Assembly: GCF_013414345.1 (NCBI RefSeq)
Contig: NZ_CP058670.1
Location: forward strand, 372,001-436,000
Length of the DNA: 64,000 nt
Direction: 5' to 3'
Origin: Microcella indica
GTDB taxonomy: Bacteria; Actinomycetota; Actinomycetes; Actinomycetales; Microbacteriaceae
The translations under genes were made by a program, and so were the position numbers. Of this stretch, positions 41,686 to 50,775 are shown in pieces. Below the pieces are notes generated by a model. That model did not search any database and had not been told where the DNA came from. It was given only the letters and a program-made list of their open reading frames with translations. Numbering within the stretch: position 1 is the first letter of the stretch; each line of letters opens with the position of its first letter.

Positions 41686-42003
41686 TCAGACGACCGGCTT
41701 CGGCCGCCGTGCGAACAGGATCGCGAGCACGAGCCACAGCACGGTCGTGGTGGCGATGAGCACGATGCCGAGCGCGCCGATGCCGTTCAGGCTGATGTGG
41801 ATGAGGTTGAGCGCGAGATTCCACCCTCCGGCGGCAATGGCGACCCACACGCGGCGCAGTCTCGGCAGCAGCAGAACGCCGAACACGCTGACGAGCACGA
41901 TGATGTTGCCCGCGATGCGCCACGGCTCGACCAGATCGGTGACCACGTGGATGACGATGTCGAACACGGTGATGAGGCCGAGCACGCTGGTCACGATGAA
42001 CAT
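41686..42003 (-). CDS. Four-helix small membrane protein
   Basis: A 105-residue protein of hydrophobic helices (VTSVLGLITVFDIVIHVVTD, IIVLVSVFGVLLL, VWVAIAAGGWNLAL, LGIVLIATTTVLWLVLAILFA). It has no recognised family. It is divergent from the RlmA-type methyltransferase 35 bp away and may share its promoter region. Confidence 0.65.
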   Translation of the reverse strand: MFIVTSVLGLITVFDIVIHVVTDLVEPWRIAGNIIVLVSVFGVLLLPRLRRVWVAIAAGGWNLALNLIHISLNGIGALGIVLIATTTVLWLVLAILFARRPKPVV

Positions 42004-42038
42004 GCTTCGACTCTACTGATACCGATAGCGTTGCGCGC

Positions 42039-42881
42039 GTGACTACCCTCGACGCGGCCTATGACCTTCTGCAGTGCCCGAGCTGCGGCGAGCCGCTCAC
42101 CCCCGCCGACGGGGGAGCGGAGTGCGGCAATCGGCACCGCTTCGACCGCGCCCGCCAGGGCTACCTGAGCCTGCGCGCCGCGCACAAGGGCAAGGGCGCT
42201 CCCGCGACGGGCGACACCCCCGAGATGCTCGAGGCGCGCGAGCGGTTCCAGGCCGACGGTTTCCACGACGCGATTCTCCACGCGGTGCTCGAGGCGGTTC
42301 CCGAGGACGCGCGGGGCTGGCTCGCCGACCTCGGCGGCGGCACCGGCTGGTACGCCTCGCAGGTGCTGGATGCCCGCCCCGACCTGCGCGGCATCGTGCT
42401 CGACGCCTCCGCCCCCGCCGTGCGCGTCGCCGCGCGCGCCCACGACCGCCTGGCAGCGGTGAGCGCCGATGTGTGGACGGGCATCCCGTTGCGCGACGCG
42501 AGCGTCGCCGTGGCGCTGCGCATCTTCTCGCCAGGCTCCGCTGCCGAGGTGCGCCGCATCCTCGCCCCCGGCGGCCGCGCCGTGCTCGTCGTGCCGCACG
42601 GCGACCACCAGCGCGAGCTGCAGCACGGGCTCAAGCTTCTGCGCGTGCCCGCTGGGAAGGCGGAGGAGGTCGCGGCGAGCATCCCGGATGCCCGGCTCGT
42701 CTCCGCGCGGGAGGTGCGCAGCCGGGTCGCACTCTCGATCGAGCAGGCCCTCGACGCCGTGTTCATGGGGCCCAACGCGTTCCACCAGGACCGCGAGAAG
42801 GTGCGCGCCGTGCTCGAGGAGTGGGCCGCGCCCGTCAACGTCACGATCGCGGTCACGGTCGTGACCCTCGAGCTCGAGTAG
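42039..42881 (+). CDS. rlmA: RlmA-type 23S rRNA (guanine-N1) methyltransferase
   Basis: A 280-residue SAM-dependent RNA methyltransferase starting at GTG 42039. An N-terminal zinc finger has cysteines and His in LLQCPSCGEPL and ECGNRHRFD, followed by ARQGYLSL, typical of RlmA proteins. The SAM motif is LADLGGGTGWYASQVL. It methylates G745 or G748 of 23S rRNA; the RlmA(I) and RlmA(II) types cannot be separated by eye, and the latter can affect macrolide sensitivity. It is followed by a 265-bp gap. Confidence 0.88.
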   Translation: MTTLDAAYDLLQCPSCGEPLTPADGGAECGNRHRFDRARQGYLSLRAAHKGKGAPATGDTPEMLEARERFQADGFHDAILHAVLEAVPEDARGWLADLGGGTGWYASQVLDARPDLRGIVLDASAPAVRVAARAHDRLAAVSADVWTGIPLRDASVAVALRIFSPGSAAEVRRILAPGGRAVLVVPHGDHQRELQHGLKLLRVPAGKAEEVAASIPDARLVSAREVRSRVALSIEQALDAVFMGPNAFHQDREKVRAVLEEWAAPVNVTIAVTVVTLELE

Positions 42882-42952
42882 TCCGGCCGCGCGGCGCGCG
42901 CCGCCGCCCCACGTGTCGTCGCCCCGCGCCGCCCGGCCCCGCGCCACGGCTC

Positions 42953-43021
42953 GCCCAGATTTGCCTCGAACTGTGCTCCACGGGCGCCACGAGCGCCCAT
43001 TCGCGTCAGATCTGGCGCGAA
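42953..43021. repeat. Palindromic intergenic element, copy 1
   Basis: The segment from GCCCAGATTTGCC to a near-perfect 22-bp palindrome TTCGCGTCAGATCTGGCGCGAA (43000-43021) corresponds base for base, at an offset of 2385, to 45338-45406. Both have the CAGATCTGG core. It lies in the gap before the histidine kinase gene. The likely role is as a terminator, a protein site or a REP-like element. Confidence 0.7.
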
Positions 43022-43146
43022 GCGTGCGGGGGATAACCCCCGTACTGCTCGTGGGTGGGCCGGATGGCCCGTGCGAGGGCGAGTCACGAGGCTGGAGTCA
43101 CCGCGCCGCACCCCGCGCCGTGGCAGTCTGACCCCAGGAGAAACCC

Positions 43147-44556
43147 ATGACCACCGCATCCCCGACCCCCGCGCCGGCGGCCCCCGCCCCCACGGCGCCG
43201 GCCGTACCCGACAGCTGGAGCTACGGCGCCGTGTGGCGCCGGGTGCCGCGCGCTCTCGGCTACCTCGTTCCCACGTTCCTCATTGCGATCGCGGTGAGCG
43301 CGATTCTCACGTCGCTCGTCTCGGGCGCAGCAAGCCTGCTCGTCTTCGTCGTCGGCATCTTCGTGCTCTCCCTCACCCTCTTGCTGTCGCGGTACGCGGG
43401 CGCGTTCGAGATCGCTCGCCTGCGCTTCTCGGGTGAGGCGCCCATCACACCGCCCGAGTGGCAGAGCGACCCGACCGCCGTGTGGTGGAAGCGCTGGTTG
43501 CGCCCCCTCGCGAACGGCCGGTACTGGCTCGCCCTGCTGCACGGGGCCGTCATCGCGCCGATTATCGCGACGGTGAGCTTCGTCGTGCTCACCGTCTGGC
43601 TGAGCCTGACCGTCGTGGCCATCGCCGTGCCCATCGCCCTCGCGACGAGGGGGTTGCAGTTCTCGGTCGAGGGTTACACCACGGCCGACTGGGTGGTCGC
43701 CGAGGGGCGGCTGGAGAGCCTCGCGCCGGCCATCGCGGCCACCGCCATCGTGCTCGGCGTCGTCGCCCTCGTCACACTGCCCTACGTGCTTCGCGGCTTC
43801 ACGTGGCTGCACGCCGCCATCGCGCGCCCGTTCCTCGGCCGCTTCAGCAACGAGCAGCTCGAGCGCCAGGTATCGAGCCTGTTCACCTCCCGGCAGGCGG
43901 CCGTCGCCGCCGAGGGCAGCGCCCTGCGCCGCATCGAGCGCGACATCCACGACGGCCCGCAGCAGCGCCTCATCCGGCTGCAGATGGACCTCGCCGCGGC
44001 CGAGCGCCGCATCGCCGAGAACCCTGAGGAGGCGCGCGGCCTCGTCGCGGATGCCCGGCGTCAGGCGCAGGACGCGCTCGACGAGTTGCGCAACCTGTCG
44101 CGTGGTTTCGCGCCGCCCCTGCTCCTCGATCGCGGACTGTTCGCCGCGCTTGAGTCGCTCGCGAGCCGCTCGAGCATCCCGGTGGCGCTCGAGTCGCAGC
44201 TCGGCGCGACCGCGAACCTGCCGGACGAGGTCGCCCGCAACGCGTACTTCGTGGCGAGCGAGCTCATCGCCAACGCTGCCAAGCACTCGCAGGCGACGCG
44301 CATCCGGCTCGCGGTGGTCGCTGCCGACGGCGCACTCACCATCACGGTGAGCGACGACGGCATGGGCGGCGCGGTCGAGCGCACGGGCCACGGCCTCGAG
44401 GGGCTGCGCGACCGCACTCACGGGCTCGGTGGCGAGCTCACGATCGACAGCCCCGAGGGCGGCCCGACCGTCGTGCGGGCGACGCTGCCGCTCGCGGGCG
44501 TGAGCGGAGCATCCGCCCCCGCCGACCGTGCCGCCGACCGCGAGCCGCGTGCCTAG
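43147..44556 (+). CDS. Sensor histidine kinase
   Basis: A 469-residue histidine kinase of the LiaS/NarX-like (HisKA_3) type. The N-terminus has about four membrane helices (YLVPTFLIAIAVSAILTS, LVFVVGIFVLSLTLLL, IIATVSFVVLTVWLSLTVVA, AATAIVLGVVALVTL) in a sensor-like layout. The phospho-acceptor His is in IERDIHDGPQQR. The ATPase has an N-box NAAKHSQAT and G-box DGMGG/GHGLEGLRDR. It is coupled to the response regulator that starts 10 bp later. The signal is unknown; membrane or cell-wall stress is common for this class. Confidence 0.9.
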   Translation: MTTASPTPAPAAPAPTAPAVPDSWSYGAVWRRVPRALGYLVPTFLIAIAVSAILTSLVSGAASLLVFVVGIFVLSLTLLLSRYAGAFEIARLRFSGEAPITPPEWQSDPTAVWWKRWLRPLANGRYWLALLHGAVIAPIIATVSFVVLTVWLSLTVVAIAVPIALATRGLQFSVEGYTTADWVVAEGRLESLAPAIAATAIVLGVVALVTLPYVLRGFTWLHAAIARPFLGRFSNEQLERQVSSLFTSRQAAVAAEGSALRRIERDIHDGPQQRLIRLQMDLAAAERRIAENPEEARGLVADARRQAQDALDELRNLSRGFAPPLLLDRGLFAALESLASRSSIPVALESQLGATANLPDEVARNAYFVASELIANAAKHSQATRIRLAVVAADGALTITVSDDGMGGAVERTGHGLEGLRDRTHGLGGELTIDSPEGGPTVVRATLPLAGVSGASAPADRAADREPRA

Positions 44557-44566
44557 GCTTGCCCCC

Positions 44567-45220
44567 ATGCCAGCCCTTCGCGTTGCCGTCGCCGATGACT
44601 CGGTGCTGCTGCGCGAAGGGCTGGTGCGCGTGCTGCGCGACGCAGGCCTCGACGTGGTCGGTGCCTACGGCGACGCCGAGGCGCTGCTCGCCGAGGTCGC
44701 GGAGCTCGAGCTCGACGCCGTCGTGCTCGACGTGCGCATGCCGCCGACCTTCCGCGACGAAGGCGTGCGGGCGGCCCTCGAGCTGCGGAGTCGGCACCCG
44801 CGCCTCGCGATCCTGCTGCTGTCGCAGTACGTCGAGCTCACCTATGCGCACGAGCTGCTCGCCGCCGGCAGTGCAGGGCTCGGCTATCTGCTCAAAGACC
44901 GCGTCGTCAGCCTCGACGATGTGCGGGATGCCCTGCACCGCATCGTCGCAGGCGGCACCGTACTCGACCCCGAGGTGGTGAGTCAGCTCATGGCACGACG
45001 GCATGACCCGCTCGAGGCGCTCACACCGCGTGAGCGCGACGTGCTCGAGCTCATGGCGCAGGGCCGCACGAATACCGCGATCGCGCAGGCCCTGCACATC
45101 GGGGTCGGCGCCGTCGAGAAGAACGTGTCGGCGATCTTCGCCAAGCTCGGGCTCGACGACACGGGGGAGGACCACCGCCGCGTGCTCGCCGTCGTCGCCT
45201 ACCTGCAGAACGGCGCATAG
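44567..45220 (+). CDS. LuxR-type response regulator
   Basis: A 217-residue NarL-family regulator starting at ATG 44567. The receiver domain has acidic pair ADDSVLLREG, phosphoacceptor Asp in DAVVLDVRMPP, and Lys in GYLLKDRVVS. The GerE/LuxR helix-turn-helix follows (LTPRERDVLELMAQGRTNTA). Its gene partner is the histidine kinase. Its stop is followed by a GC-rich repeat tract. Confidence 0.92.
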   Translation: MPALRVAVADDSVLLREGLVRVLRDAGLDVVGAYGDAEALLAEVAELELDAVVLDVRMPPTFRDEGVRAALELRSRHPRLAILLLSQYVELTYAHELLAAGSAGLGYLLKDRVVSLDDVRDALHRIVAGGTVLDPEVVSQLMARRHDPLEALTPRERDVLELMAQGRTNTAIAQALHIGVGAVEKNVSAIFAKLGLDDTGEDHRRVLAVVAYLQNGA

Positions 45221-45221
45221 C

Positions 45222-45273
45222 GCGCACGCGCACGGCGCACGCGCGCGGCGCACGCGCACGGCGCACGCGCGCG
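45222..45273. repeat. Two tandem 26-bp repeats, alternating purine-pyrimidine
   Basis: Two identical 26-bp units (45222-45247, 45248-45273) built of GCGCAC/GCGCG steps, followed by irregular copies up to about 45300. Long runs of alternating G/A and C favour left-handed (Z) DNA. It sits directly after the regulator's stop. Confidence 0.8.
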
Positions 45274-45337
45274 CACCGCGCACCGCGCACGCCCGCCGCG
45301 CGGCCCGCGCCGCACAGGTACACGCGCGCGCCGCGCA

Positions 45338-45413
45338 GCCCAGACTTGCCCCAAAGTGGGTTGAACGACGGCGCCGAGCGCCCCTTTGCGCCAGATCTGG
45401 CACAAAGGGGCGC
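45338..45413. repeat. Palindromic intergenic element, copy 2, with 36-bp palindrome
   Basis: Bases 45338-45406 match 42953-43021 at a constant offset of 2385. The palindrome at 45378-45413 has one mismatched pair and its core is CCAGATCTGG. A second, outer inverted repeat pairs GGCGCCGAGCGCCC (45370-45383) with GGGCGCTCGGCGCC (45422-45435). It is a likely bidirectional terminator between the convergent regulator and coiled-coil genes. Confidence 0.78.
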
Positions 45414-45460
45414 CTCGCGCTGGGCGCTCGGCGCCGCGCGCCGCGCGCCGCGGGCGCGGG

Positions 45461-46705
45461 CTAGTAGCGGGCGAGCACCTCGGCGTCGCGCGCGTGCGTG
45501 ATGGCGCGGCGGGCGGCGTCGAGCGCCTCGACGGGGTCGGTCGAGCGCTCGGCGAGGGCGAGCTCCTCCTCCGCCTCGGCGAGGCGCGCGCGAGCACCCG
45601 CGCTGCCTCCGCGGCCGAGTGCGGCGCGCGCGGCGGCGAGCTGACTCTGCGCTGACACGCGCGCCCCTGCGTAGGCCTCGCGCGCGTGGGCGAGCCGCTG
45701 CGCCTGAGTGCGGCTCGCGGCGAGGGCGACCTCGAGCTGATCCATCGCCGCGCGGATGCGGTCGAGTGCCGGAACGGGATGCCTCGCCTCGTCCGCCCCG
45801 GTGGCCACGATCGCGGCGTCGATCCCGGCGACGGCGGACGTGATGGCGGCTGCTGTGCCGGCGTCCGGTGCGTCGTCGAGGTCGGCGAGGGCCTCGGTGC
45901 GGGCCGTGCGGGCGTCGGCGCGCAACGCCTCGAGCGCGGCGAGCGCGTCATCCAGTCGCGCGGCGGTGCTCGGCACGAGGTCGAGCAGCTGGTGCGCCTC
46001 GTGGGCGAGTCGCTCGGCGTCGGCGAGCAGCGGGCCGACGGCGCTCGCCGCGGCCACCGCGAGTTCGGCGCTCGCCTCGGCGGCGAGGGCATCGGCGCGG
46101 TCGAGAAGAGCCGCGGCCCGCTCGGGCGCCGTCGATGCCGCGCCGAGCGCCGCCTCGGCGAAGAGCTCGCGCAGGGCATCCCGCTCGAGGGCGCGCTCGC
46201 GCGCCGCATCCCGCAGCGCCCTCACCCGCTCGGACAGCCCGTGAGCACGGGCCTCGGCGCCGCTCTCGACCGTGCGGCGATCTCGGAAGCGCGCCGCCTC
46301 GGCATCGAGGGTGCTCTCGATGCGGTCGGCGAGCATGACGATGCGGTCGGCGCGCTCGCGGTGGCGCAGTCGGGCTCCCGGCTCGTCTTCGAGCATGCGG
46401 TGCAGGCGGAAGAGCTCGGCGCGGTCCTCGCGCGCCCGCGACAGGGCGGCGCGATAGTCGGCCGTCTCGCGCTCACCGAACTGGGCGAGCGCGAAGTCGA
46501 TGTCGGTCGCGGCCGCATCCACGCGGTCGTCTGCGCGGACGAGCGCCGACCCTGCGCGGCGACGCACGACATCGATGGCTGCCTGCGGCCGGGCGCGCCG
46601 CCGTGAGACGACGATGATGCCGGCCACGAACACGGCCGCGACGACGACGAGCACGGTGCCGACGCCGGTGACGATGATCGACACGAGGCCGTCGAAGAGC
46701 TCCAC
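45461..46705 (-). CDS. Membrane-anchored coiled-coil protein related to TPM-domain family tails
   Basis: A 414-residue protein if read from GTG 46705 (VELFDGLVSIIVTGVG). An upstream ATG at 46780 is also open, so the start is uncertain. One N-terminal helix (IIVTGVGTVLVVVAAVFVAGIIVV) anchors a long Ala/Arg/Glu-rich coiled coil. The C-terminus (GGSAGARARLAEAEEELALAE, then ALDAARRAITHARDAEVLARY) is similar to the end of actinobacterial TPM-domain proteins, but no TPM domain is visible. It is divergent from the helicase-like gene with an 86-bp gap. Function is unknown. Confidence 0.7.
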   Translation of the reverse strand: MELFDGLVSIIVTGVGTVLVVVAAVFVAGIIVVSRRRARPQAAIDVVRRRAGSALVRADDRVDAAATDIDFALAQFGERETADYRAALSRAREDRAELFRLHRMLEDEPGARLRHRERADRIVMLADRIESTLDAEAARFRDRRTVESGAEARAHGLSERVRALRDAARERALERDALRELFAEAALGAASTAPERAAALLDRADALAAEASAELAVAAASAVGPLLADAERLAHEAHQLLDLVPSTAARLDDALAALEALRADARTARTEALADLDDAPDAGTAAAITSAVAGIDAAIVATGADEARHPVPALDRIRAAMDQLEVALAASRTQAQRLAHAREAYAGARVSAQSQLAAARAALGRGGSAGARARLAEAEEELALAERSTDPVEALDAARRAITHARDAEVLARY

Positions 46706-46791
46706 GGTGGCGAGTCTACGGTTGCGGCCGATTCGACGGCAGACCGCCCGGAATCCCCAGTATTTCGCGGCGACGGTCATAGGGTGACGGC

Positions 46792-49700
46792 GTGTGGCGT
46801 GCCGACAGTTACGACGATCATGAGATCGACGAGCCTGCGACCGTGAACGGCGGTCCGCAGCCTTCGTCGATCAGCGTCGGCGACCCCCGCGTGCTGCCTA
46901 TGAATGTCGCGGCACCGACGTGGGAGCGCTGGCGCGCCGACCTCGCCGCGCTCGGCGGACGCAGCACGCTGCTGCACTTCGAGGACGACCCGCGCGGCCG
47001 CATCGAGCTCGGCACGAGCCACCCCGGCGGCCTCGCCCGCTTCATCGCGGGCAGCCCCACACTGTTGAGCAACCTCGTGCGTGACGACGTGGCCCTGCGC
47101 TCGGCGCGCATCGCGGCCGAGCGCATCGTCGACAAGGGCCTCGAGCTCTCGAGCGTGCGCGGCATCGACGCGATCGCCCTCGGCATCGGCATGGTCGCCT
47201 GGAGCTACGACGGCATCGACCACCGTGCGCCCCTGCTGCTGCGCCCCCTCGCCCTGCGGCGTCGCGGGCGCGACGTCGAGCTCACCCTGCGCGGTCGGGT
47301 GCGCCTCAACCCCGCCCTCGTGCGCACGCTGGCCGAGCAGTTCGCGTTGCACCTCGACGAGGCGGCGTTCGTCGCGCTCGCCCACGACGGCGACGCCTTC
47401 AAGCCGAACCCGCCGCTCGACCGCCTGCGCGGCCTCACCGCGCACCTCGACGGCTTCACCATCACGCCGCGCCTCGTGGTCTCCACCTTCGCCGAAGTGG
47501 GTGCGCCGATGGCGGCGGATGCGCACGAGCTCGGGCATCCCATCCTCGACGCGGCCGCCGGCAATACGAGCGCGCGCTGGGCCGTGCAGGAGGGCGGTGA
47601 GCCCGTCGTGCCGGTTCCCGCCGACGAGCGGCCGCCCGAGACCGACCTGCTGCTTCTCGATGCCGACGCCGAGCAGGAGCAGGTCATCGCGACCATCGCC
47701 TCGGGTGCCTCGCTCGTCGTCAAGACGCTCCCCGGCACCGGCAGCACGCAGACCGTCGTCAACGCCCTCGGCGCCCTCGTCGCCCAGAACAAGCGTGTGC
47801 TCGTCGTGAGCCCGCGCCGCGCGAGCCTGCGCAGCATCTCGCAACGCTTCGCCGACATCGGCCTGCCCGGCATCACGGCGACCGCGCCGACGCTGCGCCG
47901 CGACCTGATCCGCGCGATCGGTCGCAACGAGAAGGCGAAGCGCCCCCGTGTCGTCGAGGTCGACGAAGCCCTCGTTCGGCTCCGCGGCGTGCTGCTCGAC
48001 TACCGCGAGGCTCTCGCCCGCCCCGACTCGGTGCTCGGCATCAGCGTGCTCGACTGCGTCACCGAGCTCAGTCGGCTCGCGCTCCTGCCCACGCCGCCTT
48101 CCACGCGAGCGCGCCTCAGCAGGCAGGCCGTCGAACTGCTCGCGACCGATCGCCGCCCCGCGGCCGAGGCCATGGTGCAGGCCGCCGAGCTCGGGCAGTT
48201 CAGCTACGGCCCCGGTGACTCGCCCTGGTACGGCGCGCGGTTCTCGAAGGCGGAGGACGCGACGCGCGCCCAGGAGCGCGCCCGCCGCCTGCACGCCGAC
48301 CTCCTGCCGCGCCTCGTCGAGCGCGGTCGCGCGCTGATCGCCTCCACGCCGCTGCGCCCGTTCGAGACGCTCGCCGAGCTCGGTGTGTACCTGCGGCTCC
48401 TCACCGACATCCGCGACACCCTCGACCGGTTCCAGCCGGCCGTCTTCGACCGCTCGCTCAGCGAGCTCATCGCGGCGACCGCTCCGCGACGAGAGGGCTC
48501 GACGATGCCCGCCGCGACGCGCCGCCGCCTGAAGGGCCTCGCCAAGGAGTACCTGCGGCCGGGCGTGCACGTGGGCGATCTGCACGACGCGCTCACGCGC
48601 ATCCAGCAGCAGCGCGTGCTGTGGCAGCGCTTCGTTCCCGCCGGTCTCACCCCGACGGTGCCGGTGGGCATCGCGGACGTGCACCACGCCTACCAGCAGG
48701 TCGAGCAGGATCTCGAGGAGCTGGATGCTCCGCTCGGGCACGACAGCCGCGACCGGTCGCTCGTGCATCGACCCCTGGCCGAGCTGCACGCCCTGCTCGA
48801 GGGCCTCGCGGCCGAGAGCGACGTGCTCGCCAACCTGCAGGAGCGCACCGAGCTGCTGCGCCTGCTCGAGGGCTGGGATGTTCAGCCGCTGCTCGCCGAC
48901 CTCGCCGAGCGCCACGTGCCGCAGTCGCAGGTCGCCGCCGAGCTCGAGCTCGCGTGGTGGCGCTCCGCTCTCGACAGCCTGCTGCAGCAGGACCGCGCGC
49001 TGCTCGGTGCCGACACGGCAGTGCTCGACCGGCTCGAGGCCGACTTCCGCCTCGTCGACGAGGCGCACGCCGCCGGCAGCGCCTCGCTGCTCGGCTGGCA
49101 GCTCGCGGAGAACTGGTCGATCGGCATCACCGACTGGCCGGAGGAGGCCGACGCCCTGCGGGCCCGGCTGAAGAGCGGCTCGATCACGCCGCACGAGCTC
49201 CAGCACGAGGCTCCCCATCTGTCCCGCCCGATCGCGCCCGTGTGGCTCGCCTCGCCGTACGACGTGCACGAGATTAGCGACGAGATTCCCTTCGACACGG
49301 TCATCGTGCTCGACGCGGGTGCCGTGACGGTGCCCGAGGTTGCCGGCGCTGTGCGCCGCGGCCGGCAGGTGGTCGCCGTGGGCGACCCCGTCACCCAGAC
49401 CCCCGCACCGTTCTCGGTGGCCGTGGACGCTGCGGCTCCCGCAGCCGGCCGCGATGCGGCCGGGGCCTCGAGCGCCGATGAGGATGCCCGGCACGCCTCC
49501 TCCGCCCTCTTCCAGCTCGCCGACCTCCTGCCGGTGCAGTCGCTCACGCGCTCGTACCGCGCCGGCGGCGAGGACCTCGCCGAGCTCGTCAACCGCCGCT
49601 TCTACGCTGGTCGCATCGACTCGCTTCCCTGGGCCGGCTCGTTCCTCGGGCATCCGTCGATCGCCGTCGACTACCTCGATGAGGGGCACGGTATGCCCGA

Positions 49701-50538
49701 CGATGAGACGGGCGCGATCGAGAGCGTCGACGCGGAGGTGAAGCGCGTCGTCTCCCTCGTGCTCGAGCACGCCACCGCGCGCCCCGCCGAGTCGCTCATG
49801 GTCATCACCGCGAGTCATCGGCACGCCGCGCGCGTGCAGGACGCCGTGCTCGAGGCGATCGGTACCCGACCCGACCTGCAGGAGTTCGTGCTCGGCGACC
49901 GGGCGGAGCCGTTCGGCGTGCTCACGATCGAGCAGGCCGTCGCCCAGTCGCGCGACCGTGTCATCTTCTCCATCGGCTACGGTCGCACCCCGCACGGTCG
50001 CGTTCTCAGCGAGATTGGCGCGCTCGGCCGCCCGGGCGGCGACCGCCTGCTCGCCGTCGCCATGACGCGCGCTCGCCGCTTCGTGCGCATCGTCAGCTGC
50101 TTGCGCGCGGGCGACCTCGACGACGACCGGCTGTCGCACGGGGCTCGCGCTCTCGGCGATCTGCTCGCCGACATCGAGGCGCGGCGTTCCGCGGTCGAGC
50201 TGCAGGACGACAGCGACCCGATGCTCATCGACCTCGCTCGGCGCCTCGAGGCTCGCGGGCTCAAGACCGCGCTGGGGCACCGCGGCAAGCTCAGCCTCGT
50301 CGCGAGCCGCGGCGGCTACTGCATCGCGATCGAGACCGACGCGTCGCTCGCGGGCACGAGCCTTCGCGAGTCTCTGCGCCTCCGCCCCGACCTGCTGCGG
50401 CGCCTCGGCTGGCATTACGCGCGCGTGCACGTCTTCGAACTGTTCAGCGATCCGGACGGCGTCGCCGACCGCATCGTCGCCATGGCCGGCAAGGCTCTCG
50501 CACCCGAGACGCCGCGCCCGCGCCCCGCGGTCACCTGA
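46792..50538 (+). CDS. Very large helicase-like (superfamily 1-type) protein with degenerate ATP site
   Basis: A 1248-residue protein starting at GTG 46792. It has an N-terminal domain of about 300 residues, then the position of a Walker A motif reading TLPGTGSTQTVVNAL, where the expected Lys is Ser (S318). A DEAD-like position reads VIVLDAGAVTVPE (D841-A842, not DE). A motif III-like region reads VVAVGDPVTQTPAPF, and a C-terminal motif VI-like stretch reads RLLAVAMTRARRFVRIVSC. The architecture matches DUF4011/Upf1-like helicases, but the changed residues suggest no or weak ATP hydrolysis. No partner gene sits nearby. It may be a structural or regulatory pseudo-helicase. Confidence 0.75.
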   Translation: MWRADSYDDHEIDEPATVNGGPQPSSISVGDPRVLPMNVAAPTWERWRADLAALGGRSTLLHFEDDPRGRIELGTSHPGGLARFIAGSPTLLSNLVRDDVALRSARIAAERIVDKGLELSSVRGIDAIALGIGMVAWSYDGIDHRAPLLLRPLALRRRGRDVELTLRGRVRLNPALVRTLAEQFALHLDEAAFVALAHDGDAFKPNPPLDRLRGLTAHLDGFTITPRLVVSTFAEVGAPMAADAHELGHPILDAAAGNTSARWAVQEGGEPVVPVPADERPPETDLLLLDADAEQEQVIATIASGASLVVKTLPGTGSTQTVVNALGALVAQNKRVLVVSPRRASLRSISQRFADIGLPGITATAPTLRRDLIRAIGRNEKAKRPRVVEVDEALVRLRGVLLDYREALARPDSVLGISVLDCVTELSRLALLPTPPSTRARLSRQAVELLATDRRPAAEAMVQAAELGQFSYGPGDSPWYGARFSKAEDATRAQERARRLHADLLPRLVERGRALIASTPLRPFETLAELGVYLRLLTDIRDTLDRFQPAVFDRSLSELIAATAPRREGSTMPAATRRRLKGLAKEYLRPGVHVGDLHDALTRIQQQRVLWQRFVPAGLTPTVPVGIADVHHAYQQVEQDLEELDAPLGHDSRDRSLVHRPLAELHALLEGLAAESDVLANLQERTELLRLLEGWDVQPLLADLAERHVPQSQVAAELELAWWRSALDSLLQQDRALLGADTAVLDRLEADFRLVDEAHAAGSASLLGWQLAENWSIGITDWPEEADALRARLKSGSITPHELQHEAPHLSRPIAPVWLASPYDVHEISDEIPFDTVIVLDAGAVTVPEVAGAVRRGRQVVAVGDPVTQTPAPFSVAVDAAAPAAGRDAAGASSADEDARHASSALFQLADLLPVQSLTRSYRAGGEDLAELVNRRFYAGRIDSLPWAGSFLGHPSIAVDYLDEGHGMPDDETGAIESVDAEVKRVVSLVLEHATARPAESLMVITASHRHAARVQDAVLEAIGTRPDLQEFVLGDRAEPFGVLTIEQAVAQSRDRVIFSIGYGRTPHGRVLSEIGALGRPGGDRLLAVAMTRARRFVRIVSCLRAGDLDDDRLSHGARALGDLLADIEARRSAVELQDDSDPMLIDLARRLEARGLKTALGHRGKLSLVASRGGYCIAIETDASLAGTSLRESLRLRPDLLRRLGWHYARVHVFELFSDPDGVADRIVAMAGKALAPETPRPRPAVT

Positions 50539-50583
50539 GCCGAGCATCCCGCCCCGTCAACCCGAGGTGGGTAGCCTGGGCGC

Positions 50584-50769
50584 ATGAGCGATGAGGATGC
50601 GCAGGGCCGGTTCAGTGCGGCCCGTCGCGCTCGCCGGAGGGTCACCACCCCGCCCCCGCCGGGGTCGGATCCGGCTCCGAGCTCTGACCCGCACGGCGCC
50701 GAACCCGCGCGCAACCGAGGCACCGAGAACGACGAGCGGCTCACGGCCGACAAGCCGCCCCACTACTGA
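50584..50769 (+). CDS. Small conserved actinobacterial protein
   Basis: A 61-residue polar protein (MSDEDAQGRFSAARRARRRV, Pro-rich middle, ENDERLTADKPPHY at the end). Similar short proteins with a C-terminal NDERL-ADKPPH tail are seen in Microbacteriaceae genomes. It is convergent with mscL, 6 bp apart. No function is known. Confidence 0.62.
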   Translation: MSDEDAQGRFSAARRARRRVTTPPPPGSDPAPSSDPHGAEPARNRGTENDERLTADKPPHY

Positions 50770-50775
50770 GTGGAC

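Noticed and set aside
45222-45300. A CRISPR-like array from the tandem GC repeats
   Set aside because: The 26-bp units are directly adjacent with no spacers and no cas genes are near.
46777-50547. A 1256-codon open frame on the minus strand, opposite the helicase-like gene
   Set aside because: It is an antisense shadow of high-GC coding DNA; its product is repetitive Arg/Glu/Val-rich sequence with no motif, whereas the plus-strand frame has helicase motifs.
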